64,000 nucleotides of DNA, taken from contig NZ_BNBI01000012.1 of assembly GCF_014655295.1 (NCBI RefSeq), positions 124,001 through 188,000 on the forward strand, written 5' to 3'. Below, piece after piece: positions 17,357 through 26,064 of the stretch. The notes below the pieces were generated by a model. That model was not told the origin of the DNA and did not search any database. It saw only the letters and a program-made list of their open reading frames with translations. The translations under genes and the position numbers were made by a program. Source of the stretch: Streptomyces fumanus. GTDB lineage: Bacteria; Actinomycetota; Actinomycetes; Streptomycetales; Streptomycetaceae. Numbering within the stretch: the first letter of the stretch is position 1; every line of letters begins with the position of its first letter.

Positions 17357-18148
17357 TCAGCGGCCCAACGCCCAGGCGTGATCCACCGGGCCGATCCCGC
17401 CGCCCAGCGGGAACCCGGCGGCGATCGCCCCGGTGACGTACTCCTTGGCCGCCGTCACCGCCGCCACCACCGGCCGGCCGTGCGCCAGGTGCGCGGCGAT
17501 CGCGGAGGCGAGGGTGCAGCCCGTGCCGTGGGTGTGCCGGTTGTCGTGGCGGGGCGCCCGCAGCCAGTGCTCCTCGGTGCCGTCCGTGAGCAGGTCGACG
17601 GGCTCCCCGGGCAGATGGCCGCCCTTGATCAGCGCCCAGCGGGGCCCGTACTCCAGCAGCGCCAAGGCGGCCCGGCGCATCCCGGCCTCGGACTCGACCC
17701 GGACCCCGGTGAGCTGCGTCACCTCGTCCAGGTTCGGGGTGGCGACCGTGGCGAGGGGCAGCAGCTTGGTGCGTACGGAGTCCAGCGCGGAGGCGGCGAG
17801 CAGCGCGTCCCCGTGCTTGGAGACGCCCACCGGGTCGACCACCGCGGGCGCGTCCGTCTCCGCGAGCAGCCCGGCGACCGTCTCGACCAGTTCCGCCGTG
17901 GCGAGCATCCCGGTCTTGACCGCCTGGACGCCGATGTCGTCGACGACGCTGCGGTACTGCGCCCGGACCGCCTCCGCCGGCAGCTCCCAGGCGCCCTGCA
18001 CGCCCAGGGAGTTCTGCGCGGTCACCGCGGTGATCACACTCATGCCGTGGGTGCCGAGCGCGAGCATGGTCTTCAGGTCGGCCTGGATGCCCGCGCCGCC
18101 GCCGGAGTCGGACCCGGCGACCGTCAGCACCCTGGGTGGCGTGCTCAT
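17357..18148 (-). CDS. thiD: Hydroxymethylpyrimidine (phosphate) kinase
   Basis: A 263-residue thiamine-synthesis enzyme that phosphorylates HMP and HMP-phosphate. Motifs are TVAGSDSGGGAGIQADLKT at the N-terminus, the VTAQNSLGVQG segment, and HTHGTGCTLASAIAA, the ribokinase-like anion hole near the C-terminus. Its ATG overlaps the thiL stop by 4 nt (ATGA), so the two are translated together. No truncation. Confidence 0.95.
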   Translation of the reverse strand: MSTPPRVLTVAGSDSGGGAGIQADLKTMLALGTHGMSVITAVTAQNSLGVQGAWELPAEAVRAQYRSVVDDIGVQAVKTGMLATAELVETVAGLLAETDAPAVVDPVGVSKHGDALLAASALDSVRTKLLPLATVATPNLDEVTQLTGVRVESEAGMRRAALALLEYGPRWALIKGGHLPGEPVDLLTDGTEEHWLRAPRHDNRHTHGTGCTLASAIAAHLAHGRPVVAAVTAAKEYVTGAIAAGFPLGGGIGPVDHAWALGR

Positions 18149-19113
18149 GATTCGATCTCCCCTCCGAAGTGGTCCCAGCCGCCCTTGCTGGTCCAGGGCG
18201 CCCCGTCGACGGTGACCTGGGGCAGCGCCGAGGGGTGCAGGACCTCGCCGATCACCTTCCAGCGGGCGGGCAGCTTCACGTCCGGGGGGAAGGTGGCCAC
18301 GATCGCGTGGTCCTCGCCGCCGGTCAGCACCCACTGCATCGGGTCGACGCCGACGGCCTGGCCGATGTCGTTCATCTGGGACGGGATGTCGATCAGGCCC
18401 GAGCGGATGTCGATGCGGACCTTGCTCGCCTCGGCGATGTGCCCGAGGTCGGCGATCAGCCCGTCGCTGACGTCGCACATCGCGGTCGCGCCGAGCCCGG
18501 CCGCGGCCGGCCCCGCGTGGTACGGCGGCTCCGGGCGCCGGTGGGCCTCCACGAAGGCGCGCGGCGAGCGGAACCCCCGGGAGAGCACGGCGAACCCGGC
18601 GGCGGACCAGCCCAGCCAGCCGGTCACCGCGACCAGGTCGCCGGGCTGGGCGCCGCCCCGGGTCACCGGCTCCTGGTTGCGCAGATCGCCGAGCGCGGTG
18701 ATCGACACGGTGATGGTGTCCCCGCGCACCACATCGCCGCCGACCACGGCGGCGCCCGCGACCTGGCACTCGTCGCGCAGCCCGTCCATCAGCTCGGTCG
18801 GCCAGGTCACCGGCAGTTCGGCGGGGACCACCAGGCCGAGCAGCAGCGCGGTCGGCACCGCGCCCATGGCGGCGATGTCGGCGAGGTTCTGGGCGGCGGC
18901 CTTGCGGCCCACGTCGTAGGCGGTGGACCAGTCGCGGCGGAAGTGCCGGCCCTCGACGAGGATGTCGGTGCTGGCGACCACCCGCCGGTCGGGCGCGGCG
19001 ACCACCGCGGCGTCGTCGCCGGGGCCGACCCGGACCGCGGGGGTCGCGGTGAGACGGGAGGTGAGCTCCCTGATGAGCCCGAACTCCCCCAGCTCACCGA
19101 CAGTGCCCTTCAT
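18145..19113 (-). CDS. thiL: Thiamine-monophosphate kinase
   Basis: A 322-residue ATP-dependent kinase making thiamine diphosphate, last step of the pathway. GELGEFGLIREL, VGPGDDAAVV and STDILVEGRHF are the conserved PurM-like N-terminal motifs. MCDVSDGLIADLGHIA and LTGGEDHAIVATF lie in the second half. GGGGAG precedes the ATG. A DNA stretch of about 200 bp separates it from the divergent Lrp-type gene. First gene of thiL-thiD. Confidence 0.95.
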   Translation of the reverse strand: MKGTVGELGEFGLIRELTSRLTATPAVRVGPGDDAAVVAAPDRRVVASTDILVEGRHFRRDWSTAYDVGRKAAAQNLADIAAMGAVPTALLLGLVVPAELPVTWPTELMDGLRDECQVAGAAVVGGDVVRGDTITVSITALGDLRNQEPVTRGGAQPGDLVAVTGWLGWSAAGFAVLSRGFRSPRAFVEAHRRPEPPYHAGPAAAGLGATAMCDVSDGLIADLGHIAEASKVRIDIRSGLIDIPSQMNDIGQAVGVDPMQWVLTGGEDHAIVATFPPDVKLPARWKVIGEVLHPSALPQVTVDGAPWTSKGGWDHFGGEIES

Positions 19114-19319
19114 TGGCGCTACTCCCCTTCCGTCCCGGCCGGTACCCGGTCGCGCGTCGTCGCTGTCCTGGTCACGGTCGCGGTGACCGTCGACCCGTGC
19201 GGCTTCCGTACCCCGGCACGCGAGCCCCGGCCGCCGCGGGTCTCCCCGCGGCGAGCGGCTACGCGATACCGTGGCGTTCCTTTTCCCCACATGATCCTCG
19301 TGGCCGCCCTGGAGGTTCC

Positions 19320-19553
19320 GTGGTACAGGCGTACATCCTGATCCAGACGGAGGTCGGCAAGGCGTCGACCGTCGCCGAGACGATCAGCAAGCTCCCTGGG
19401 GTGCTCCAGGCCGAGGACGTGACCGGACCCTATGACGTGATCGTGCGGGCGCAGTCCGACACCGTCGACGAGCTGGGCCGCATGGTGGTCGCGAGGGTCC
19501 AGCAGGTGGACGGCATCACCCGTACTCTGACCTGCCCGATCGTCCATCTGTAG
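19320..19553 (+). CDS. Stand-alone Lrp/AsnC ligand-binding domain
   Basis: A 77-residue protein equal to the RAM (AsnC effector-binding) domain alone: QAYILIQTEVGK at the start and GPYDVIVRAQSDTVDEL in the middle, with no helix-turn-helix. Such single-domain proteins form oligomers that bind amino acids and may modulate full-length Lrp proteins, but the partner here is unknown. GTG start with GGAGG four bases before it. Confidence 0.9.
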   Translation: MVQAYILIQTEVGKASTVAETISKLPGVLQAEDVTGPYDVIVRAQSDTVDELGRMVVARVQQVDGITRTLTCPIVHL

Positions 19554-19567
19554 CCCCCGTCTACCCT

Positions 19568-20074
19568 GTGCCGGTGAACTCCTTCCGTCACCGGCTCCTC
19601 GGCCTGCCCGTGCTCGTCCTGCTGATCGCGGCCACGGGCTGCTCATCGAGCGACGACAGCCCGTCGGTGGCGGTTCCCAGCCCGGACGCGAAGGCCGCCG
19701 AACTGTGCCGGAACCTGGACAAGGTACTGCCGGCCACGGTGGACGGCCTCGGCCGGGAGGATCCCGAGCCCGGCTCCGCGCTGACGGCGGGCTGGGGAAA
19801 CCCGCTGATCATACTGCGATGCGGGGTCGCCCGGCCGCCGAAGATGACCGACCCGAAGGTCGCCGAGGGCGGTGACCGGGACGCCGTGGCCGGCGGGGTG
19901 AACGGCGTGGACTGGCTGATGGAGAAGGAGGACGGCGGCGGCTACCGGTTCACCTGCGCCAACCGGGAGGCGTACGTCGAGGTCACCGTGCCGGAGGGGC
20001 GGGACAGCTCCAGCGTGCTGATCGACCTCGCCCCGGCCGTGAAGAAGGCGATCCCCGAAGGAATCGCCCTCTGA
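19568..20074 (+). CDS. DUF3515 lipoprotein
   Basis: A 168-residue secreted lipoprotein. A hydrophobic signal of about 25 residues ends in LIAATGC, an acceptable lipobox, followed by a Ser/Asp-rich linker. Cys residues later in the chain (LCRNL, RCGVA, FTCAN) may form disulfides. It begins 14 bp after the Lrp-type gene. GTG at 19568 or 19574 could start it; no clear ribosome binding site is seen. DUF3515 is common in actinobacteria beside ddl and thiL; function unknown. Confidence 0.82.
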   Translation: MPVNSFRHRLLGLPVLVLLIAATGCSSSDDSPSVAVPSPDAKAAELCRNLDKVLPATVDGLGREDPEPGSALTAGWGNPLIILRCGVARPPKMTDPKVAEGGDRDAVAGGVNGVDWLMEKEDGGGYRFTCANREAYVEVTVPEGRDSSSVLIDLAPAVKKAIPEGIAL

Positions 20075-20095
20075 CCCCGCCCCGGACACCGTCCG

Positions 20096-21253
20096 TCAGC
20101 GCAGCCCGGTCGGCCTGCGCAGCGCCGCCTGCACCAGGCGGTCCACCAGCTCGGGGTAGCCGACCCCGGTCGCCTGCCACATCTGCGGGTACATCGAGAT
20201 GGGCGTGAAGCCGGGCATCGTGTTGATCTCGTTGATGACGAACTCGCCGTCCTCGGTGAGGAAGAAGTCCGCGCGGACCAGCCCCTCGCAGGAGGCCGCC
20301 TCGAACGCCTCGACCGCGAGCCGCCGCACCTCGGCGGTCTCCTCCTCGGTCAGCGGCGCGGGCACCAGACCGGGCGTGGAGTCGATGTACTTGGCCTCGA
20401 AGTCGTAGTACGCGTGCTCGCTGGGCGGCGGGATCTCGGCGGGTACGGAGGCCCGGGGGCCGTCCTCGAACTCCAGCACCCCGCACTCGATCTCGCGGCC
20501 GGTGAGCGCCGCCTCGACCAGGATCTTCGGGTCGTGCCGCCGTGCCTCGGCGATCGCCTCGTCGAGCCCGGCGAGGCCGTCCACCTTGGTGATGCCGATC
20601 GAGGAGCCCGCCCGCGCGGGCTTCACGAACAGCGGCCAGCCGTGCTCGCCGGCGAAGTCGACGATCTTCTTGCGGGCGGCGGAGGCGTCCCGCTCCCACT
20701 CGCGCGGCCGGATCACCACGTACGGGCCCACCTTGAGCCCGAAGGAGGTGAACACCCGCTTCATGTACTCCTTGTCCTGGCCGACCGCCGAGGCCAGCAC
20801 CCCCGAGCCCACGTACGGCACCCCGGACAGTTCGAGCAGCCCCTGGAGGGTGCCGTCCTCGCCGTACGGGCCGTGCAGCACCGGGAAGACCACGTCGACC
20901 TCGCCGAGCGCCTTGGGCACCGAACCCGGCTCGCTGTAGACGACTTCGCGGTTGGCGGGGTCGACCGGGAGCACCACGCCGCCCTCGGTGGACTCGGCGA
21001 GCTGCTCCACGCTGGGCGTGCGCCGGTCGGTGATCGCCATCCGGGCGGGCTCGTCGGCGGTCAGGAACCACCGGCCCTCGGTCGTGATGCCGATCGGCAG
21101 GACGTCGTACTTGGTCCGGTCGATGGCGGCGAGGACGGCGCCGGCGGTGACCACGGAGATCCCGTGTTCGGAGCTGCGCCCGCCGAACACGACGGCCACG
21201 CGCGGTCTGCGGGGCAACTGCTCGGGGCTCTGGGGGAGGTTCTCGGTGCTCAT
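20096..21253 (-). CDS. ddl: D-alanine--D-alanine ligase
   Basis: A 385-residue ATP-grasp enzyme that makes the D-Ala-D-Ala dipeptide for peptidoglycan. VAVVFGGRSSEHGISV is the N-terminal signature. FPVLHGPYGEDGTLQGLLE and FVKPARAGSSIGITKV follow, and FFLTEDGEFVINEINTMPGF carries the metal ligands. The Tyr in EHAYYDFEAKY fits a normal D-Ala enzyme rather than the His of D-lactate ligases. Starts 60 nt after gpsA ends; ribosome binding site weak. Confidence 0.95.
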   Translation of the reverse strand: MSTENLPQSPEQLPRRPRVAVVFGGRSSEHGISVVTAGAVLAAIDRTKYDVLPIGITTEGRWFLTADEPARMAITDRRTPSVEQLAESTEGGVVLPVDPANREVVYSEPGSVPKALGEVDVVFPVLHGPYGEDGTLQGLLELSGVPYVGSGVLASAVGQDKEYMKRVFTSFGLKVGPYVVIRPREWERDASAARKKIVDFAGEHGWPLFVKPARAGSSIGITKVDGLAGLDEAIAEARRHDPKILVEAALTGREIECGVLEFEDGPRASVPAEIPPPSEHAYYDFEAKYIDSTPGLVPAPLTEEETAEVRRLAVEAFEAASCEGLVRADFFLTEDGEFVINEINTMPGFTPISMYPQMWQATGVGYPELVDRLVQAALRRPTGLR

Positions 21254-21312
21254 ATCGCGTTGAGGGTACCCGGTGGTAGGGCGGGGAGTCAGCGCCGTCG
21301 GCCCCGCGTGGC

Positions 21313-22323
21313 TCAGCGTCGCTCGGGCTTCGCGCTGCGCGACATCAGCTCCTTGACGGCCGTCACCGGGGACTTGCCCTCGTGCACGATCGCCACCACC
21401 GTCTCGGTGATCGGCATGTCGACGCCGTACCGGCGGGCCAGATCCAGCACCGACTCGCAGGACTTGACGCCCTCGGCGGTCTGCTTGGTGACCGCGATGG
21501 TCTCCTGCAGGGTCATGCCCTTGCCGAGGTTGGTGCCGAAGGTGTGGTTGCGGGAGAGCGGCGAGGAGCAGGTGGCCACCAGGTCGCCCAGGCCCGCGAG
21601 GCCGGAGAAGGTCAGCGGGTCGGCGCCGAGCGCGGCCCCGAGCCGGGTGGTCTCGGCCAGGCCCCGGGTGATCAGGGAGCCCTTGGCGTTGTCGCCCAGG
21701 CCCATGCCGTCCGCGATGCCGACGGCCAGCCCGATGACGTTCTTCACCGCGCCGCCCAGTTCGCAGCCGACGACGTCGGTGTTGGTGTACGGGCGGAAGT
21801 ACGGGGTGTGGCAGACGGCCTGCAGGCGCTGGGCGACGGCCTCGTCGGTGCAGGCCACGACGGCGGCGGCCGGCATCCGGGCGGCGATCTCGCGGGCCAG
21901 GTTGGGGCCGGTGACCACGGCGATCCGGTCGGCGCCGACCTTGGCGACGTCCTCGACGACCTCGCTCATCCGCATCGCGGAGCCGAGTTCGACGCCCTTC
22001 ATCAGGGAGACCAGGACGGTGTCCGGCGCCAGCAGCGGCCGCCATTCGGCGAGGTTGGCGCGCAGCGTCTGCGAGGGGATCGCCAGGACGGTGAAGTCGG
22101 CGTCCCGGGCGGCCTCGGCGGCGTCGGAGGTGGCCCGCAGGTTCTCCGGCAGTTCGACGCCCGGCAGGTAGTCGGGGTTGGTGCGGGTGGAGTTGACGGC
22201 GTCGGCGAGGGCGGGGCGCCGGGCCCACAGGGTGACCTCGCAGCCCGCGTCGGCGAGGACCATGCCGAAGGCGGTGCCCCACGATCCGGTGCCGAAGACG
22301 GCCGCCTTGACCGGCTTGCTCAC
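21313..22323 (-). CDS. gpsA: Glycerol-3-phosphate dehydrogenase (NAD(P)+)
   Basis: A 336-residue enzyme reducing dihydroxyacetone phosphate to glycerol-3-phosphate for phospholipids. AAVFGTGSWGTAFG is the Rossmann nucleotide site, VLAIPSQTLRANL and SLMKGVELGS follow, and CELGGAVKNVIGLAVG carries the catalytic Lys. Its GTG overlaps the plsC stop by 4 nt (GTGA). It is coupled to plsC, which uses downstream products of the same lipid pathway. Confidence 0.96.
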   Translation of the reverse strand: MSKPVKAAVFGTGSWGTAFGMVLADAGCEVTLWARRPALADAVNSTRTNPDYLPGVELPENLRATSDAAEAARDADFTVLAIPSQTLRANLAEWRPLLAPDTVLVSLMKGVELGSAMRMSEVVEDVAKVGADRIAVVTGPNLAREIAARMPAAAVVACTDEAVAQRLQAVCHTPYFRPYTNTDVVGCELGGAVKNVIGLAVGIADGMGLGDNAKGSLITRGLAETTRLGAALGADPLTFSGLAGLGDLVATCSSPLSRNHTFGTNLGKGMTLQETIAVTKQTAEGVKSCESVLDLARRYGVDMPITETVVAIVHEGKSPVTAVKELMSRSAKPERR

Positions 22324-23084
22324 GTGCCCTGCCCTTCCGCCCGGGCGCGCTGCGCCCGGGTCCGGCGGCGCTGCTCCCGGCGCTCGCGCTGCGGGTCGTA
22401 CGGCGTCGCGGGGGCCTTCTCGCCGCGGATCTCCTCCAACTGGCGGGTGATGGCGGCCATGATGACCTCGGTGGCCTCGCGCAGCACGTCCGCGGTCATC
22501 TCCTTGCCGTAGAACCGGGAGAGGTCGACCGGCGGGCCCGCGAGCACCCGGTGGGTCTTGCGGGGGAAGAGGTGCGGCTTCTTGGCGTACGGCGGCAGCA
22601 CTTCGTTGCAGCCCCACTGGGCGACCGGGACCACCGGGCACCTGGTCTGCAGGGCGACGCGGGCCGCGCCGGTCTTGCCGGTCATGGGCCAGCCGTCGGG
22701 GTCCCGGGTGAGGGTGCCCTCGGGGTAGAAGGCGACGCACTCGCCGCGCTGCACGGCGTCGATCGCGGCCCGGAAGGCGCTGAGCGCGTCGGTGCTCTCC
22801 CGGTAGACGGGGATCTGCCCGGTGCCGCGCATCGCGGCGCCGACGAAGCCCTTGCGGAAAAGCCCGCTCTTCGCCAGGAATCGCGGCACCCGCCCGGTGT
22901 TGTACTGGTAATGCGCGTAGCCGAGGGGGTCGATGTAGGAATTGTGATTCACGACGGTGATGAATCCGCCGTCGGCCGGAATGTTCTCCATTCCCCGCCA
23001 GTCCCGCTTGAGGAGTAGCACCAGCGGCGGTTTGCAGATCACCGCGGCCAAGCGGTACCAGAAGCCGATTCTGCGGCGGGGCAC
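22320..23084 (-). CDS. plsC: 1-acyl-sn-glycerol-3-phosphate acyltransferase
   Basis: A 254-residue PlsC-family acyltransferase. NHNSYIDP is the NHx4D catalytic motif and FYPEGTLTRD is the EGT motif that binds the phosphate. A hydrophobic patch near the N-terminus (LAAVICKPPLVLLL) may dip into the membrane. An Arg-rich tail ends the protein. GTG at 23084 follows GAGGAAGG with good spacing. Coupled to gpsA. Specificity for lysophosphatidic acid is inferred from family and context. Confidence 0.92.
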   Translation of the reverse strand: MPRRRIGFWYRLAAVICKPPLVLLLKRDWRGMENIPADGGFITVVNHNSYIDPLGYAHYQYNTGRVPRFLAKSGLFRKGFVGAAMRGTGQIPVYRESTDALSAFRAAIDAVQRGECVAFYPEGTLTRDPDGWPMTGKTGAARVALQTRCPVVPVAQWGCNEVLPPYAKKPHLFPRKTHRVLAGPPVDLSRFYGKEMTADVLREATEVIMAAITRQLEEIRGEKAPATPYDPQRERREQRRRTRAQRARAEGQGT

Positions 23085-23239
23085 GCGGACACCTTCCTCT
23101 AGATCCTGGACGCGGCCAGGGGGGCCGCACAAGTGTCGCCCCAGGCCGCCGGTCTGTCGAGGACACCGTACGCCCCGCCACCGGCGGCCCCGGCGCCGCC
23201 GGGTGACAATGAGCGCGACAAGAGAGGGACGGATCGCCT

Positions 23240-23878
23240 GTGCAGTGGAGCTTGGTCGTGCCCGTGAAGTCCTTGGCCCGGGCCAAGAGCAGGCTGGCGG
23301 ACACCGCGGACGACGCGGTCCGGCCGGACCTCGCGCTCGCCTTCGCGCTGGACACCGTCGCCGCCGCGCTGGCCTGCCCGGCGGTGGCCGATGTGGCAGT
23401 CGTCACGGATGATCTCCGGGCGGGTCGGGAGCTGGCGGCGCTCGGCGCGGCCGTCGTGCCCGACGAGCCGGGCGCGGGACTGAACGCGGCCCTGGCGCAC
23501 GCGGTGGCGGCCGTACGCGCCGCCCGGGCCGAAAGCGCGGTGGCCGCCCTGAACGCCGATCTCCCGGCACTGCGCCCGGCGGAATTGGCGCGGGTCCTGG
23601 AGAGGGCGGCGCAATTCCCGCGTGCTTTTCTCCCGGACGCCGCCGCGATCGGCACCACATTGCTGACCGCGGCGCCGGGCCGGGAACTGCGTCCCGCTTT
23701 CGGCCCGGATTCCCGGAATCGGCACCGCGCGTCCGGTGCGGTGGAACTCCGGCCGGCCGGGGTGGATTCCGTACGGCAGGACGTCGACACCGGGGACGAT
23801 CTGCGGGCGGCGCTGGCGCTGGGGGTGGGGGCCCGGACGGCCGCGACCGCCGCGAGGCTGCTCATCGCCGGGCAGTAG
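23240..23878 (+). CDS. cofC: Phosphoenolpyruvate/2-phospho-L-lactate guanylyltransferase
   Basis: A 212-residue nucleotidyltransferase of coenzyme F420 synthesis (CofC/FbiD). The N-terminus VVPVKSLARAKSRLA is the family signature, followed by VAVVTDD and ALNADLPALRP (the metal-binding Asp). DVDTGDDLRAAL near the end is also conserved. GTG start. It is divergent from plsC; the other F420 genes are not in this window. Confidence 0.9.
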   Translation: MQWSLVVPVKSLARAKSRLADTADDAVRPDLALAFALDTVAAALACPAVADVAVVTDDLRAGRELAALGAAVVPDEPGAGLNAALAHAVAAVRAARAESAVAALNADLPALRPAELARVLERAAQFPRAFLPDAAAIGTTLLTAAPGRELRPAFGPDSRNRHRASGAVELRPAGVDSVRQDVDTGDDLRAALALGVGARTAATAARLLIAGQ

Positions 23879-23887
23879 GCTGCCGCC

Positions 23888-24091
23888 ATGCAGGCGACCG
23901 CGTACACGTACGACCCCGACAGCCGCAGCGGGCAGGTGCTGCTGGACGACGGGACCCCGGTGCCGTTCGACGCGGCGGCGTTCGACGCGGGGGGCCTGCG
24001 GCTGCTGCGGCCCGGGCAGCGGGTGCGGATCGAGACCGAGGGCACGGGCGGGGGCCGGCGGATCACGCTGGTCACGCTGGTGACGATGTAA
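23888..24091 (+). CDS. Small conserved protein, cold-shock-like fold possible
   Basis: A 67-residue protein 9 bp after cofC. The pattern SGQVLLDDGTPVPFDAAAFD followed by LRPGQRVRIE resembles the beta-barrel of cold-shock proteins, but the RNA-binding RNP motifs are not evident. No signal or membrane segment. The function is unknown, and the OB-fold idea is inference from spacing of Gly, Asp and hydrophobic residues. Confidence 0.7.
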   Translation: MQATAYTYDPDSRSGQVLLDDGTPVPFDAAAFDAGGLRLLRPGQRVRIETEGTGGGRRITLVTLVTM

Positions 24092-24109
24092 GGGGCCCGG
24101 ACCGGCCGC

Positions 24110-24138
24110 GGGCCGGACTCCGAGAGGGAGTCCGGCCC
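24110..24138. terminator. Bidirectional hairpin between convergent genes
   Basis: GGGCCGGACTCC pairs perfectly with GGAGTCCGGCCC around a 5-nt loop, between the 67-residue gene (plus) and hupS (minus). It probably ends both transcripts. Confidence 0.75.
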
Positions 24139-24170
24139 GGCGCGTGAGTGCCCTGGTGCCCTGCCGCCGC

Positions 24171-24839
24171 TTACTTCTTGCGGGCGGTGGTCTTCTTGGC
24201 GGTGGTCTTGCGCGCGGTCGACTTCTTGGCGGGCGCCTTGGTGGCCGTGGCCTTCTTCGCCGGGGCCTTCTTCGCGGCGGCCGTGGTCTTCTTCGCCGCG
24301 GCGGTGCTCGTCGACTTCTTCGCCGGGGCCTTCTTGGCGGTCGTCGTCTTCGCGGCTCCGGTGGTCTTCTTGGCCGCTCCGGTGGTCTTCTTCGCCGCCG
24401 CGCCCGTGGTCTTCTTCGCCGCTCCGGTGGTCTTCTTCGCCGCCGCGGTGGTGGTCTTCTTGGCGGCGGCCTTCTTGCCCGCGGACTTGGCGATGGTGGG
24501 CGGCGGGCCGGACAGGCTGCCCTTGGGCGCCTTCTTCACCGCGATGTCGTTCTTCGGGAGCTTCTTCGAGCCGCTCACCAGGTCCTTGAAGCCCTGACCG
24601 GCACGGAAGCGCGGCACGGAGGTCTTCTTGACCCGAACCCGCTCGCCCGTCTGGGGGTTGCGGGCGTAGCGGGCCGGACGGTCGACCTTCTCGAAGGAAC
24701 CGAAGCCGGTCACCGAGACCCGGTCCCCCGCGACCACCGCGCGGACGATGGCGTCCAGGACCGCGTCGACGGCGTCGGCGGCCTGCTGCCGTCCGCCCAT
24801 CTTGTCGGCAATCGCTTCTACGAGCTGCGCCTTGTTCAC
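24171..24839 (-). CDS. hupS: HU-family nucleoid protein with histone-H1-like tail (HupS)
   Basis: A 222-residue protein. Residues 1 to about 95 are a full HU domain (MNKAQLVEAIADKMGG, VTGFGSFEKVDRPARYARNPQTGE). The rest is Lys/Ala/Thr-rich, built from repeats such as AAKKTTG and KKAPAKK, like histone H1. In Streptomyces, HupS compacts the nucleoid in spores. A GTG start follows GGGGAAG. The DNA is repetitive between about 24180 and 24480. Terminal KKTTARKK is intact. Confidence 0.95.
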   Translation of the reverse strand: MNKAQLVEAIADKMGGRQQAADAVDAVLDAIVRAVVAGDRVSVTGFGSFEKVDRPARYARNPQTGERVRVKKTSVPRFRAGQGFKDLVSGSKKLPKNDIAVKKAPKGSLSGPPPTIAKSAGKKAAAKKTTTAAAKKTTGAAKKTTGAAAKKTTGAAKKTTGAAKTTTAKKAPAKKSTSTAAAKKTTAAAKKAPAKKATATKAPAKKSTARKTTAKKTTARKK

Positions 24840-24904
24840 GTCTTCCCCTTCGGAGACATTGCCAGAACGAGAATGTTCAAGCTTTTTCGCACGTTAGGCA
24901 GATA

Positions 24905-24928
24905 TATACCGCAAATCAAACACGAAAC
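24905..24928 (-). promoter_or_regulatory. Candidate hupS promoter, sigma-B/H-like
   Basis: On the minus strand GTTT (24925-24928) is 14 bp before GGTATA (24905-24910), similar to the GNNT-N14-16-GGGTA form of stress and sporulation sigma factors. The block is unusually AT-rich for this window, with TATATAT at its core. It leaves a 5' leader of about 60 nt. Tentative. Confidence 0.35.
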
Positions 24929-24975
24929 GGGCTAATCACCCTTGTGCCGCAACGGACTCGGCGGTCCCGGCCCGT

Positions 24976-25206
24976 TCAGCGTTCCTCGTCGGGGATCCGT
25001 CCCTCGTCGAGGTCCGCGGTGAACCGCTCCAGACGCCGTGCCGCACCGGCGGGATCGTGCTTGGCCGCGGCCGTAATGACCAGCAGCTTCCGGGTCAGCG
25101 CCATCCGTACGCCCTCCGGGACTTGCAGTGCGCGCACCCTTGCGTGCGCTTCCTTGAGCCGGACCGCGACCGCCGTATAGAGCTGGAGTTGGCCGTCGTG
25201 TTCCAT
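24976..25206 (-). CDS. Small conserved hypothetical protein
   Basis: A 76-residue, largely helical protein (MEHDGQLQLYTAVAVRLKEA, then HDPAGAARRLERFTADL). No known domain, signal or membrane segment is recognised. ATG at 25206 is favoured because the residues after it look protein-like and those before it do not. No ribosome binding site is visible, so the message could be leaderless. It lies between leuD and hupS in the same orientation, a position I recall for a conserved gene in Streptomyces. Confidence 0.6.
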   Translation of the reverse strand: MEHDGQLQLYTAVAVRLKEAHARVRALQVPEGVRMALTRKLLVITAAAKHDPAGAARRLERFTADLDEGRIPDEER

Positions 25207-25381
25207 GCACAGATTGTGCCATCTGGGGCGAGTTGTCGCCTGCGCAGGGGGCAACTGCGGCCTCCGGCGGCCCCTCGGGCCCGCCCCCGGGCCCTCTCCC
25301 CGGGACACGCTTACCCCGTCAATCACCGCTCTAACGTGGGGTGTTGCCCGTTCGGCGGGCGCTGTCCGGGCCCGGACACAG

Positions 25382-25414
25382 CCGTACCCCCGATCGACGC
25401 GATCGGGGGTACGG
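25382..25414 (-). terminator. Terminator of leuCD
   Basis: CCGTACCCCCGATCG pairs perfectly with its 15-nt complement around a 3-nt loop, about 50 bp beyond the leuD stop. No T-run. The longest perfect stem in this part of the window. Confidence 0.8.
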
Positions 25415-25464
25415 AGGGTGTGCGAGGTGGCCGAAACTCGACCGTGGTCCGGCGGCGCCGGGGG

Positions 25465-26058
25465 TCAGACCGGGAGGGTGCGCGGCTTGAACGACGGCCG
25501 CTTCGCCTCGTACGCGGAGATGTCCTGCTCGTCGCGGAGCGTGAGGGAGATGTCGTCCAGGCCGTTCAGCAGCCGCCAGCGGGCGTTCTCGTCCAGCTCG
25601 AAGGAGGCGGTGATGCCCTCGGCGCGCACCTCGCGGGCTTCCAGGTCGACGGTCACCTCGGCCGTCGGGTCCTGCTCGGTCAGCTCCCACAGGGCGTCCA
25701 CGATCTGCTGGTCGAGGACCACGGTGAGCAGGCCGTTCTTCAGCGAGTTGCCGCGGAAGATGTCGGCGAAGCGGGAGGAGACGACGGCCTTGAAGCCGTA
25801 GTTCTGCAGCGCCCAGACGGCGTGCTCGCGGGAGGAGCCGGTGCCGAAGTCGGGGCCGGCCACCAGGACGGTGGCGCCCGCGCGCTCGGGCTGGTTGAGG
25901 ACGAAGGACGGGTCCTTGCGCCAGGACTCGAACAGCCCGTCCTCGAAGCCGTCCCGGGTCACCTTCTTGAGCCAGTGGGCGGGGATGATCTGGTCGGTGT
26001 CGACGTTGCTGCGGCGCAGCGGGACGGCCCGGCCGGTGTGCGTGGTGAATGCTTCCAT
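25465..26058 (-). CDS. leuD: 3-isopropylmalate dehydratase, small subunit
   Basis: A 197-residue partner of LeuC. The complex isomerises 2- to 3-isopropylmalate in leucine synthesis. RRSNVDTDQIIPAHWLK and GPDFGTGSSREHAVWAL are the aconitase-swivel signatures. Begins 6 nt after leuC ends, in the same operon. Length is normal. Confidence 0.96.
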   Translation of the reverse strand: MEAFTTHTGRAVPLRRSNVDTDQIIPAHWLKKVTRDGFEDGLFESWRKDPSFVLNQPERAGATVLVAGPDFGTGSSREHAVWALQNYGFKAVVSSRFADIFRGNSLKNGLLTVVLDQQIVDALWELTEQDPTAEVTVDLEAREVRAEGITASFELDENARWRLLNGLDDISLTLRDEQDISAYEAKRPSFKPRTLPV

Positions 26059-26064
26059 GGCTGA